NCBI GenBank assembly: GCA_031308135.1
Contig: JAHLJT010000631.1
Span: 266,896,948 to 266,960,947, forward strand
From: Acheta domesticus
Lineage: Eukaryota; Arthropoda; Insecta; Orthoptera; Gryllidae
DNA: 64,000 bases
Direction of reading: 5' to 3'
How positions within the stretch are numbered: position 1 is the stretch's first letter; each line of letters starts with the position of its first letter. Both the position numbers and the translations under genes were made by a program. The notes below the pieces were generated by a model. It saw only the letters and a program-made list of their open reading frames with translations, did no database searches and had not been told where the DNA came from. Positions 36,901 to 47,109 of the stretch are shown piece after piece.

Positions 36901-38011
36901 ATGAAAAGTAAGCAATAACTTCTCTTCTGAAACATTTTCTGCACGACGGTTGCGTCGCACTTTTACCGATATGCAAGGAGAAGTTGGAACAAAGAATATT
37001 TAAACTAATTCTTAGGGCAGGGAGATCTGTTAAACTGGCCTACACTAAAATCAGATTTCACAATTTATGATTTTTCTGTGATGAAAGTGTTTTCAGTGAA
37101 AAACATTTATGAGACTGTGCCTACGACTCCAAAAGAAATGTGATATCGCTATAAAGCGGTAAATAGTGCAAGAGAGAATAAAACCGAAAGCGATGTATAG
37201 AAGCCGTTCCAGCGAGGAGAAACATCGCCAAATTTGAAAGGAATCAGGCAACCGAAGATCAATTTTGGCAAAACAATATCAAAAGGCAATGTGGGTGTAA
37301 AAATTGTTAATTTTATTTCCAGAAACGAACATTTGAATTTTTGTCAAATGAAAAAGAAAGGTTTCACGCTAAATGAGTGAAGATTAAAACTGCTATCAAT
37401 ATTTACTGTGGTCCAACTACCAAAATTGAAACACACATACAAAAATATTTATACAAAAATGCAAAATTCCATTTATCCGGATTGACAGTTCATCTTAAAA
37501 AGAAATTTGATGTGTAAAATGCCTGAGTTTGTTATATAATATTTTGCTATAAATAATGTATTGTGTGTTTCGAAATGTTTCTTCATAATATACTCGTAGA
37601 ACTGTGTTAAACATACTCTTAAATGTTCATTTAACAATGGTAGCGGGCACAGTTAATCCTATACTGCGGTTAAGTGAACCATTTTTTCTTCAACAACTTT
37701 TCTGCATCACAAGCTGCCGAAAGCTTGATAATTTATAATTTGTATTACTGTTTCTTACATAACGTGTAAGAAAAATTATATGTATATATAATTTATATAT
37801 ATATTATTAATATTATTATATATATAATAATTAATATTATATATTATAATATTATATATATTATATATATTATAATATTATAATTAATATTATATATATA
37901 TATATATATATTATGTAATAAAAATTTGGCCAGCCTAAGATAAGCAAATGCCAAAATTAAGAAGTATGTTCTTGTCTAATGAATCAAAATATCCCAATAT
38001 ATTACTATTAC

Positions 38012-38047
<36 letters not shown>

Positions 38048-41000
38048 GTCAAATATTAATTATTTAGTCATTTGACAGTTGTTTATTTTTTATTCAGTAC
38101 TAAATAGGAGTGGCCCTATTCTGTTGTCTAGGGACCCATTATCTTTAAACAAAGTCTCCGGGTCACGATTATTTTTGCACTCACTGTATAGTTTTTTTAC
38201 ATTACTTTTCTTTCAAAAATTTAAATAATGAGAAATCATTTAATTCCTCATTTTCATGTTCTATTTATTTTAGGTAAAAAACTATAAACTTATGTTTAAA
38301 AGTCAAAGATGTTTGAATTTCTTCAAAACTAAAAATATGATGAACTATATCTCGGGACCTATTTCTTATCTCATGCCTCAGTATGGCCGAACGAAAACTG
38401 AATTTCGATATCCCAAACCGTTTGCAAGTTATGAGGGTTGTCCATAGTTGGTAGGAAATCCGGTATTTATATTGTTTCAGCTAATATATGCAACCATGTC
38501 CAAAAATGTAGAGTTGAAACATAACTCAGAAATAATACAATTATGTATAATATTACTCTCCCGTCACAGAACAGTACCCTGTATTTGCAATATAGGAGTG
38601 TGGGCGACGAAACTTCTCAAAATAAGTTTAAGATCTTTCGCTTCCCAATCCTTATCTGTTTTAGTGGTGTTGTAAGTTATGTCGTGAGCTTGTAGGTTCA
38701 ATTTCTAGTGCTTCTTACTATTTTTACTCAATAATTAGCAACGTGCAGTCCTCTTAACACTGCCCTGCAGAGACGGAAGTCTGATGTCCCTAAAGGGTTT
38801 CTAACAGTTCTCGACCAACTAGGAGAGTTGGTGGCACATATCGAATCGAATTGAGGAATTATGTCTCCTAGCCTCTTTCACCACTTCGGCGTCCTGGGCT
38901 TTGGTAGACACACGACACAGTCCGGTGCCTGCATGTCTTCCCTCTTCCTGTGTTTTTCGATACTGCCGCAATAATATCTCTAGACTGCTCCCCCTTTTTT
39001 CTACGTCATTAATGCTTACCTGGGGTATTCTGTAACCCCACGTGTATATGTAATTTTCTAATGCGCTGGTTTCAAATATTATTGAAATGAAAACGATTTT
39101 TAGGAAGCTTCAACTTTATACTTTGTGATAGTTAATTTGAAAATGGAAAAAATAGAGAGGAATATGTAAAAAAAATAAAAGGGTGTCAGGTGTAACAAAA
39201 ATAAAAGGTGTATCAGTCATGTCAGCAGTAAACAATCTTTCCCAAGCCTCACTTACAGCCTTCACATTCTTTGCTGCTGCCTTTGCTCCAGGAATTCTGA
39301 AAACAGTATTAAGAGAAAGTGTTCAGGTGGATAGGAGTGGGTTACAATACCACATTCGACCATTCTTACATTTGATCACAGGCACCTGAGTAGTGGGATC
39401 ATGGTCATCTTCTGATACACGTTGTTGACACACAATCGTCACCAACCTCTACATTATCATCTTGATCATCATAACTTCCTTCGCTGTCATACAAAGGATC
39501 ATCTATCCAAAATTTAATTTACGAAGCCACTAAAACGTTCATCGTATTCAGACCTAGCCATGCTTTCGCTGCAGCTTTATACAAAATTAATGTGCTCCCT
39601 GGAGTGTCTTGTCACCCCGAACTGCTCCAAACAACTGACAGATACAAGTACGGGCTTCGCGCACAGAGCCACGTGAACAACAATCACAGTTTCAAGTATA
39701 GATGTGTTCCTAGCCATTTGCGTGCGTGCGGAACGAAAATACAAAAGAAAAACCAAACGTCTGGGGGGACTCGCCAGCCCGAGGAGCTTTGTAGGGATAC
39801 ACGTGCCGAAACGGGAGGTACGCTTACCAACGCTCGGCCTCCGAAGCAGTGGGATTCGCCCTTTTAACCAACGCCACGACTCGCATCTTCACAGACCGAT
39901 CGTACTTACTTACCTGCTTACTAGGCAACGCCCACCCTTGGCAGGTTAGCCATTTGGTGACTCGCTGACCAGTATAGACGGGCTGTCTCTCTATATAACA
40001 GACCGATCGTAACGCGACAAGTTGAAAGAATCAGGACTAGTGGCCACGGAGCGGCGAGCCACGGCGCTGCGACAGAGTGGATGTGCAAGAGTGGCGATTT
40101 CCCTCCTAAGGGGAAGTATAAATAAATGGAGGTACTTCTGAAGTTTAATAATTCACTCGACACACATTAGCGTCGTGTAAGGGTATGGGCAGTGTTCTGA
40201 AATAACGTATTATCATGTTCGACCCTAAGTGCTAGCAGTAATTTCTTTCGAAATTTTGATTGATAAAAACTAGCAGGCAAGGGCAACTGCGGGAAAAGTG
40301 GCGGCAAGAGAATCACGAGGTGATCCGTTGACTGGTGGAACTTGCGGAAGAACGCTCCGTAGAGGCAAAGTTTCACAGACAAGATAGTAAAATGAATGAC
40401 ATGGAAGCTTATCAGTTTTCTTTCACTTCTTCTTGCGAATAATGTTTGAACCCACCATGGAAAATGTTATGTTTTTATGAAAGCGATGTCATTAAAATCA
40501 AAAGCTAGAAAATACGATTGCACATTATTGCACTGATTCAGTACCCTCTGATTTCCAGTGAAAATTAACATATCATCAGTTGTGATCACTCAAAATATCG
40601 ATTCTATTTTGAAAAAAATAACCTTTCATAGAAAATTTCCCCTGTTACTCTTTCTCCATGTGTTCACATTTTCAACAAACATAATATATTTCGAGCTGCT
40701 TACGTGTGGGGAAAATAGTATTTTTCTTTGAGAAGTGTTCCAAAAATGATCCAGCTGATCACAACTGGAATTGTGCTAGAGCAGTACTCAAACAATTATT
40801 TCAAATGTAGGTAAACTTACAATGAAAATATGGTCTGAATAATATAATAGTTTCTATATAACTCTATTCACAGTAAATTTTCATTACGAGTTTTTCTATT
40901 TTTATTTAATAAGTGCTTTTCCATAACAGTATGTTTTCTTTAATAAAAATCTCATATAATCATTCTTCTGTTTAGTCGTTCATTTATCAACCTCCCAACG

Positions 41001-44000
41001 ATTTCCCAAGATGATTAAAATGAAAACAAAGCAAAAGACTAAACATTGATTTAAAAGTAATAGTGATACAACAGCGCATATTTCCTCGTATTATTGGTAA
41101 TAGCAATATTTAATACCAAACTAAGCCCGCAGAAGTGTTTACAATTCCCAAAAGTTTTGTCTGCGCTGCGAAAAGAACGTACGTACTTACGCTTAGCAAA
41201 ATGTTACTAAGTGTTATATACTATTTTCACCCAAGGAATCACAGCCTTTCCGGCACTTACAAGAAGGATTGACAGGCCAATTTTAAAATCTTCGTGCAGG
41301 CTCACAATCTCCAGCATAGGGAGCGACAACTATTAGTCTGAGATGGCCTTATTGGAATTTACGTGTTTCGGAAACTTCTGTAAGAATTCAAGGTTTCAAG
41401 AGTTGGATTCAATACTAAGCGATCTCATCCAAGTGACCACTCTGAGGGTCATTTCCAAACACAGACGTCTGAGGGACGAATGACTGCGAATAAGTTCAGA
41501 AACAATAGGTCATTAAAAATAGTTTACAGCATGTTATGAACATCCAATATTTAAACATAGCGGCAAATCATAAACTTATTTTATTAAGTGTAGTAAACAT
41601 ATTCAATTATTCTTGTGACATAAACAGATTCTCATTAATCTACCTTCCTACCTCAACTTTCCCTGGGTAGGACATTTCGCGGCTTTCCTGATTAAAAATG
41701 CACTAGATGAGTCCATGGTATATGACTATTACAATAATCCTATTGGATTAAAGAAACATTAAAACAAAAACTATGTGCATTCAAAAAATAAGAAAAAAAT
41801 CACATGTAATTCTTAAACCTTAATTTCCGTCTTTCCATAATTTTCAGCTGAAACAACTCACAAGGTTCCTCGCCTGGACGGCCGCATTGTGGGCGGCAAC
41901 CCTACCACTATCGAGAGTTACCCCTATCAGGTAATCAGTATGTAATACTCTTGTTATTTTTATTATTAATTTCATTTCCCATTTACAGACAGTACAACGT
42001 TCAGCCGTGAGGCTCTTCAGTTGACTGGTCGAGCAACTTTGAATCAGAAAAGTGTGAAGGGGGTAACTTCTAGTTACCTCCCTGATAGTGATTTCATGTG
42101 GTGTTCCTTCAACCAAGGTTACTGTGAGGAAATTATGTTAGAGTAATGACAGGATTAAAAAGGAAATACGATGACAGGGACAGGTAATTGCTTTAAATGT
42201 TCTTGCCTTATTAATATCAGAGAGATATTGAAGGAAAATGTGGAATGGGAGTCTGTTTCTTAGGCGGGAGAGTGGGGGCTGATCGGTTCCTATTTTGTAA
42301 GTGACTGCTCTTTGTACATAATTTAAATTATTGAAAAATTATGTGCCAGCTTTGAAATAAAGGAAGTAATTGGTTCTATTGCAAGATCGTTGTGAAGAGT
42401 CTTATTGCTGACAAACCAGGGGTCATTTTCTGTTATTCTTAATTTTTTTTAGAAGACTTGTAACTTATTTAATGTGGTTGGGGCAGCTGAAATCCAAACA
42501 GGGCATGCGTATATTGGCCGAAGAAAACTCTTCATTGAATAAGTATTTGTTGATTACCCAGCGTTGCACGGATATTTATTTATTACAATTAACCATAATC
42601 AATCTCGCTGGTCTCGTGCGCTGTGATCGTCAGCCAATCGTCATAAGGATCTGTGCTGTGATCTACAGCAATCTAGTCGCGACGTGCTTTGTAAAATTGG
42701 AACGACTATAAGCTCCTTTTGTCAATCGTTTTCATTGCTCAAAGTCCACGGACACAGTGCTATCACCCTAACATTTTGCCTGCACTCATGGGCAAACCTT
42801 TCATTTCTCCAAAATCCCTGAGACTTTAATAGATAAATTCTATTATATTTTCTTCCTTTGTTCAATGGACATCTTTACTGCCTAAACACTCGTTTTCCTG
42901 GAATTCATGTGGTAGTAGATTGCATAAAATGCCCATCTAAAGAATTTGAGCGTCTTATTACACAACACTTTCTTTAAGAGAGTTTTCGCCCATATTTCAG
43001 TTATGGCTGATCTAGTTTTTGATGTTACTAGGTCTCTCTGGAGTATGAAGGTAGGCACATTTGCGGGGGCTCCATAATCAGCAACCAGTGGGTCTTGACC
43101 GCTGCTCACTGCATGACCAAGTGAGTACCTTCCCATTGCCTAACGGCGTATTACTGACATTCAGTGAAAGAGCAATGACCAACGTGTGTGCGTTCTGTGC
43201 AGCCCCACATTTGGATACACAGTGCGCGCGGGCTCTAGCAGTCGAAATTCCGGAGGGGCCGTCTACAATGTGACCGAAGTCATTAGCAATGACAAATTCG
43301 ACGAAACTTCTATGGACTACGACATAGCGGTCATCCGCGTAAGTCTTATTTTACGATTGCGTCGTTCTATTGAACATTTTCACACACAATGCATATCGAT
43401 TAATCGAAGAAGAAGAATACGCTGACAGAGAATGTTGCTATTAATTTTGACAAAAGAGATATTTTTGAATTCCTTTCTGATGACTTTTTCAGTGCAGTCA
43501 GGTTTCAGCAACCAGGTAACTTTTGCTCCTCTGTCTCTCACACCAGGTTAGACCTCTTGCGATTCATCATTTGGTGCGAATAATGTCATTCGACTCGTCT
43601 TTGTTTTCTGTTGGAGAACTGACCCGCGATTTGCTCATATACTACAATAACTTTCTAAGAGAACCATCGAAAAAACATATTTTATTGAGGGGGGTTATCA
43701 CCCTCAACAGCTTTTTGTGGGAGTTTTAAGACAACTACAGAAGGTATCAAGAAACTGTTTAATTCCTCTCCACAAGGTGAGCTTATTGGCACTGTTCTTT
43801 AATCTGGAAGGTCAATGGGTGACTTCGAAATAAATAATATAGGCATAATTGTAGGTAATTTTTGCATACTCAGCAAGTAGTTATACATGCATTTTGCAAA
43901 ATATTAATAACTTCTAAAGAAAGCATTCAAGGGCCTTAAAACTTGAATGTTTGAGACTGGAGGCCTAAAAAAACGTTACTCACATTGTAAACTTCAGAAT

Positions 44001-47000
44001 GAGATATTACTAGATCTCCAATTACATTTTTGCTGGTCCGGCGCTTATCGATACTACCAATGCCATCTATATCAGAGGCCTTGACGCTGGAGACCGTGAA
44101 TTAAGTCAAACTTAGGTATTTATACTGTATGAGAGAGAGAGAGAGAGAGAAAGAGAGCTCTTACATCTTTTGATGTTTTTTTGTCAAAAAGAAGAAAGAA
44201 ACAATATTGCCAAAGAATGGACGATTCTCTACAGTGATGAGTTAGGACTGTCTTCTCAGGTTTGGTAATAAAAGCAATATAATATAACCGATCCCTGTCC
44301 GGTGAACGATACTACCCCAGCGCACCGAATGGAAGAGAATCCGATCATGACAAGTCGAGTGATATCCCTCACTCATGTAATAGTGGAGGAGGCCAATACT
44401 AAATTGCACCGTAAACCCGAGAACAACCGGTTTGGATTGTTTTACATGTACCATTATTTTCTTTATCAGAAGTGATTCGGTCAAATTTTCATGTCAGCCT
44501 GTTCAGTCATGATATTGAATTTGCAAGAAAATTTGCTGAAAACAAATTGAAACATTTGCGAGAAAACTAGCAGAACTTTTCTCGTAAAACATTTAGTACT
44601 GTACATGCTATTTTAAGCATGTTAGTAAAGATTTAGATGTTATGTACAAGCAAGTTCAATTGATTATTAAGCAGATTGACCTATAGGAACCGTGTTACAG
44701 ATACAGTGCTGATTTGTCTGCAATCTGCAGAATTTTCTTTTCTATTACTCCTCACACATACAACTGTTTTGAGGAATTCGTGATATATTATTATCTCTCC
44801 GCAACTACGAACAGTTAAAATGTACTCGGTATGAGATCAGATCACATCAAGAACAAGCAGCGGAGAATATTTTGAAGTGTGTATAAGGAAAAATGCAAAC
44901 CCTTGCAGGAATCAGATTGCATAAGTTCATTAATACTACATGGAATTTATATTAAATACTTCTAGACAACAAAGGTGAAATTATAGTTTGTACAGCATAC
45001 TATAGTCCAGATGCTGCTACATCACCTCATGTTTTTCTCTTTATTGTACATAAAATCCTCTCCTATATTATTTCAGTAGTATAGATAAATTTTGTGGATT
45101 TCACACGCCACCAATCTTTATAATTGAGGACTCTAAAGAAAGATAATTTTATGGAGACGTGGCAAATTTCACTTTGACTTTAAAAATATGAAGCTTTTTT
45201 AAAAAATAGGCATCCAAATATTCATCACTTATAAACAAAGCGATCTAGGAAATTAAAATTTGGAATTATGGGGCCAAATGCCTTATAGAAACGTTCCTCG
45301 AAATGTAATCTATTGAATGAGAGCTCCTTGGACGTATGACAGTTTGCTGGTCCGGCGCTTCTAGAAACAACTCCACCACTTCGTGGACGTGCAGAATCTG
45401 TGACTGTATGTGGAATTAAACGAATTTCTTGACATTCTAGGCGATTGAATTGCACGGGTTGCACTTCTCATTTCGGTGATCAAGTTAAATAATATTTCAA
45501 AAAGTAGGGTAGTACTTGCACGATCCTGTATCTTCTCATGGCCAACTTTAAGTAGCTTTCTCAAGAGTAATTTTTTTCTAATAGTTTTGAAAGTATAAAG
45601 GCGAAAGGCTAGCTGTCAAGAAAGATCTTGTAATTACTTCAAATATTGTTTTTTAAGGAAGTGTTGTGAATTGTTCACGGCAATTTTCTATAATACTGAA
45701 TAAATCTTTATTCAAAATTTGTTTCAAACATCAATTTCATTCTTGTTTATTTTTATCTGAAATGTAAATACTACATTGGAAGTTAGCTTCATACAAGTTT
45801 TAAACAAATGAACACGTTTCGGTAACATCTTTTTCTCTTGCTATGGGCATGGAAGGACAGGAAAGAGGATGGAATTTAATATGCGAGATTTTTCGCACGG
45901 GTACGCTAGTTTTTACAAAGTAGTACACTTGTGTTGAGTAATTGAACGAAACTGTTTTCATAGTTTTCACTATAAAGTAAATAAACTGTTTGTACCTCAA
46001 CAGCGCACACTTTCTCGCAATATTTGAGGCCTTGCAAAGCCAATGCAGCTACGTGATCATTTTTTTCTCTGAAAATCAGTGAAAACTATGTGAATTCTTA
46101 ACATACAACCAGAGCCATATTCAGGTAAGTGTTACTACTATGTGGAAGGTGTTTCCAACATCGCTCTTTAATCTTGCCGACAATCGAATTTATTAGTATA
46201 ATCATTACGGTTCTAAATTTCATTTCACTCCACAATACTTTCTTTAGTGCTCCTTTTGCAGCTCTCCAGTAACATCACCCTGGGTACCAACGTGAAGGTT
46301 GTCAACCTTACCAAATCAGATCCAACCTCTGGCTTTTCAGCTGTCGTCACTGGATGGGGTACTACGACCGTAAGTGCAGTGCTCACAACTTGATAGTCCA
46401 GTTGGTCTTCATAGGGGTTTATGTATGAGCTAACGTGAGTCTATATAGCATTGAAGGCTTTCACGGCCGGAGTCAATATTCTCGATGTCTTCCGGGCTGA
46501 TGGGCCGTGGTCCAATTGGCTTGGAACTGCCAAACGTTTCGCCCACGACTGCGGTGGGCATCTTCAGAGGCGAGGTCTCTGGCGAAGTGTCCGGGACAGG
46601 GGCTTACTGGCGACTCCCACTGAAGATGCCCACCGCAGTCGTGGGCGAAACGTTTGGCAGTTCCAAGCCAATTGGACCACGGCCCATCAGCCCGGAAGAC
46701 ATCGAGAATATTAACGTGAGTCTGTTTGCAGGAGGGAGGCCTTTCTGCCGACACCCTGCAGTACGTGACCGTGCCCATCGTGTCCAACTCCGACTGCAAA
46801 AACTACTACGGCTCTAAGTCTATCACCGACCGCATGCTGTTCGCCGGTTTCCCTAACGGCGGCAGCGACTCCTGCCAGGGTGACTCCGGCGGCCCCCTGG
46901 TGTCGGAGGGCGAGCAGGTGGGCATCGTGTCGTGGGGGAGAGGCTGTGCCCAACCCAACTACCCCGGCGTCTACTCCAACGTTGCCAAGCTGCGATCCTG

Positions 47001-47109
47001 GGTCTGCTCAAAACTGCCCATTGATGCCACTTGCAGTAGCTGTATTTATAAACCTGAATCACTTTTACTGTTTTTTACAGCTTTGCTTGTATTACGCTTT
47101 TATGTGTAA
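30977..47109 (+). CDS. Trypsin-like serine protease (gene C), six exons, 279 residues with C-terminal hydrophobic tail
   Basis: Exons: 30,977-31,022, 41,848-41,930, 43,032-43,120, 43,203-43,338, 46,262-46,369 and 46,732-47,109. The total is 840 nt in one intact frame. Residues 1-16 form a signal peptide ([16 protein letters not shown]). A short propeptide ends RLDGR before IVGG at 29-32, so activation is by trypsin-type cleavage. Catalytic residues are His69 (TAAHC), Asp113 (DYDIAV) and Ser206 (GDSGGP), with GWG at 149-151. Asp200 predicts Lys/Arg specificity. Residue 191 is Phe where relatives have Cys (RMLFAG), leaving Cys176 without its usual partner. After the normal end the chain continues with WVCS, TCSSC and a terminal hydrophobic segment (about 263-279), like gene A and unlike B. 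The first intron is 10.8 kb and the fourth 2.9 kb; both hold transposons. It is probably a gut protease, secreted or surface-anchored. Confidence 0.92.
31023..33399. other. Intron 1 of gene C, first part
   Basis: Intronic sequence without a recognised gene or repeat. Short open frames lack motifs. Confidence 0.4.
33400..34700 (+). mobile_element. Non-autonomous Helitron-like element (copy 1)
   Basis: Long-range match to 45,040-45,909. Shared landmarks in order are caatctttataaatgaggtt, the gcactttgacttcaaaaata block, ggttccgcgcttcaatacta, ttgtgaattgtttcaagaaa and aatactgaataaatctta. The right end reads cacgggtacgctag followed by T, the CTAG-T terminus typical of Helitron 3' ends. The hairpin before it is degraded. 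The left boundary is not resolved, and no Rep/helicase is encoded. Confidence 0.65.
34701..35235. other. Intron 1 of gene C, spacer
   Basis: AT-rich sequence with no supported feature. Confidence 0.3.
35238..35985 (+). mobile_element. Degraded mariner element with transposase remnants
   Basis: The left end reads ttattccgaaagtaaggtcc, which looks like a mariner terminal repeat. The + strand then encodes the paired helix-turn-helix region: [20 protein letters not shown], a stop, [33 protein letters not shown] and the linker-like CARWVAY. After a frameshift, [19 protein letters not shown] matches the TGDETW block that carries the first catalytic Asp. The copy stops at about 35,985, where a family A fragment begins. 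The rest of the catalytic domain is absent. Confidence 0.82.
35986..36220 (+). repeat. Family A repeat, tail fragment (copy 7)
   Basis: Begins ttccgttctactattaaaaa and continues with aaaaattaagaaaatgtgca and gaaatagaaaacgattacga, the family A tail. It abuts the truncated mariner copy, so it either inserted into it or marks a joint deletion. Confidence 0.7.
36221..37778. other. Intron 1 of gene C, AT-rich spacer
   Basis: No recognised gene, repeat or element. Confidence 0.3.
37779..37915. repeat. AT dinucleotide-type microsatellite
   Basis: Almost pure A/T with ta, tat and attat runs over about 135 bp. It can fold into several hairpins. Confidence 0.9.
38000..38046. repeat. ATT trinucleotide microsatellite
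   Basis: About 15 units of att, the first few interrupted by c. Confidence 0.92.
38047..39005. other. Intron 1 of gene C, spacer
   Basis: No supported gene or element. The GC content rises slightly from 38,750. Confidence 0.3.
39008..39620 (-). mobile_element. piggyBac-like transposase N-terminal remnant
   Basis: The minus strand starts [15 protein letters not shown] at 39,561. In a shifted frame it gives an acidic stretch ([16 protein letters not shown]), then in a third frame [15 protein letters not shown] and [20 protein letters not shown]. The last corresponds to the GPKGPARN-type segment before the piggyBac catalytic core. Stops and frameshifts show decay. Direct matches flank the coding remnant: attaatgcttacctggggta at 39,008 and attaatgtgctccctggagt at 39,584. 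Both carry a GGGGT-n-ACCCC-like palindrome comparable to the one in the 27.6-kb element. Confidence 0.7.
39621..41847. other. Intron 1 of gene C, last part
   Basis: 39,620-40,200 is richer in GC and has two cagaccgatcgta motifs about 109 bp apart (39,893 and 40,002). No family is recognised. The rest is AT-rich intron leading to the acceptor at 41,847. Confidence 0.35.
42290..42545 (-). mobile_element. LINE pol C-terminal fragment (Jockey-like) in intron 2 of gene C
   Basis: The minus strand reads [20 protein letters not shown], one stop, then [20 protein letters not shown] and [18 protein letters not shown]. This is the region just after the reverse transcriptase in Jockey-like elements, and the same region as the fragment at 51.2-51.5 kb. 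Confidence 0.75.
43880..44095 (+). repeat. Partial copy of the Helitron-like family in intron 4 of gene C
   Basis: Shares the gaggcctaaaaaaacgtt-like block and ctggtccggcgcttatcgat, then a cgatactaccaatgccatct-like block, with 33.65-33.79 kb and 45.27-45.37 kb. Truncated at both sides. Confidence 0.55.
44128..44157. repeat. GA microsatellite
   Basis: About 13 ga units with one interruption. Confidence 0.9.
45040..45909 (+). mobile_element. Non-autonomous Helitron-like element (copy 2) in intron 4 of gene C
   Basis: Same family as 33,400-34,700. The 3' end is well preserved: a stem tgcga-tcgca, then cgggtacgCTAG followed by T. Hairpin, short spacer and CTAG before T is the standard Helitron 3' terminus. 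No coding capacity is seen. Confidence 0.7.
46443..46711. mobile_element. Palindromic (hairpin) element with a 12-bp target-site duplication in intron 5 of gene C
   Basis: Arms of about 100 bp (about 46,478-46,576 and 46,613-46,708) are inverted copies of each other, sharing gcccacgactgcggtgggca and ccgggctgatgggccgtggt. A loop of about 40 bp separates them. The element is bordered by taacgtgagtct at 46,431-46,442 and 46,712-46,723; the same site occurs once in gene A (about 22,885). It ends 20 bp before the exon-6 start at 46,732. The coding frames through the arms are by-products of the palindrome. Confidence 0.92.

Noticed and set aside
46451..46817. Overlapping frames on both strands with the same translated block
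   Set aside because: Produced by the palindromic insertion; the identical peptide on both strands is the signature of the inverted arms.
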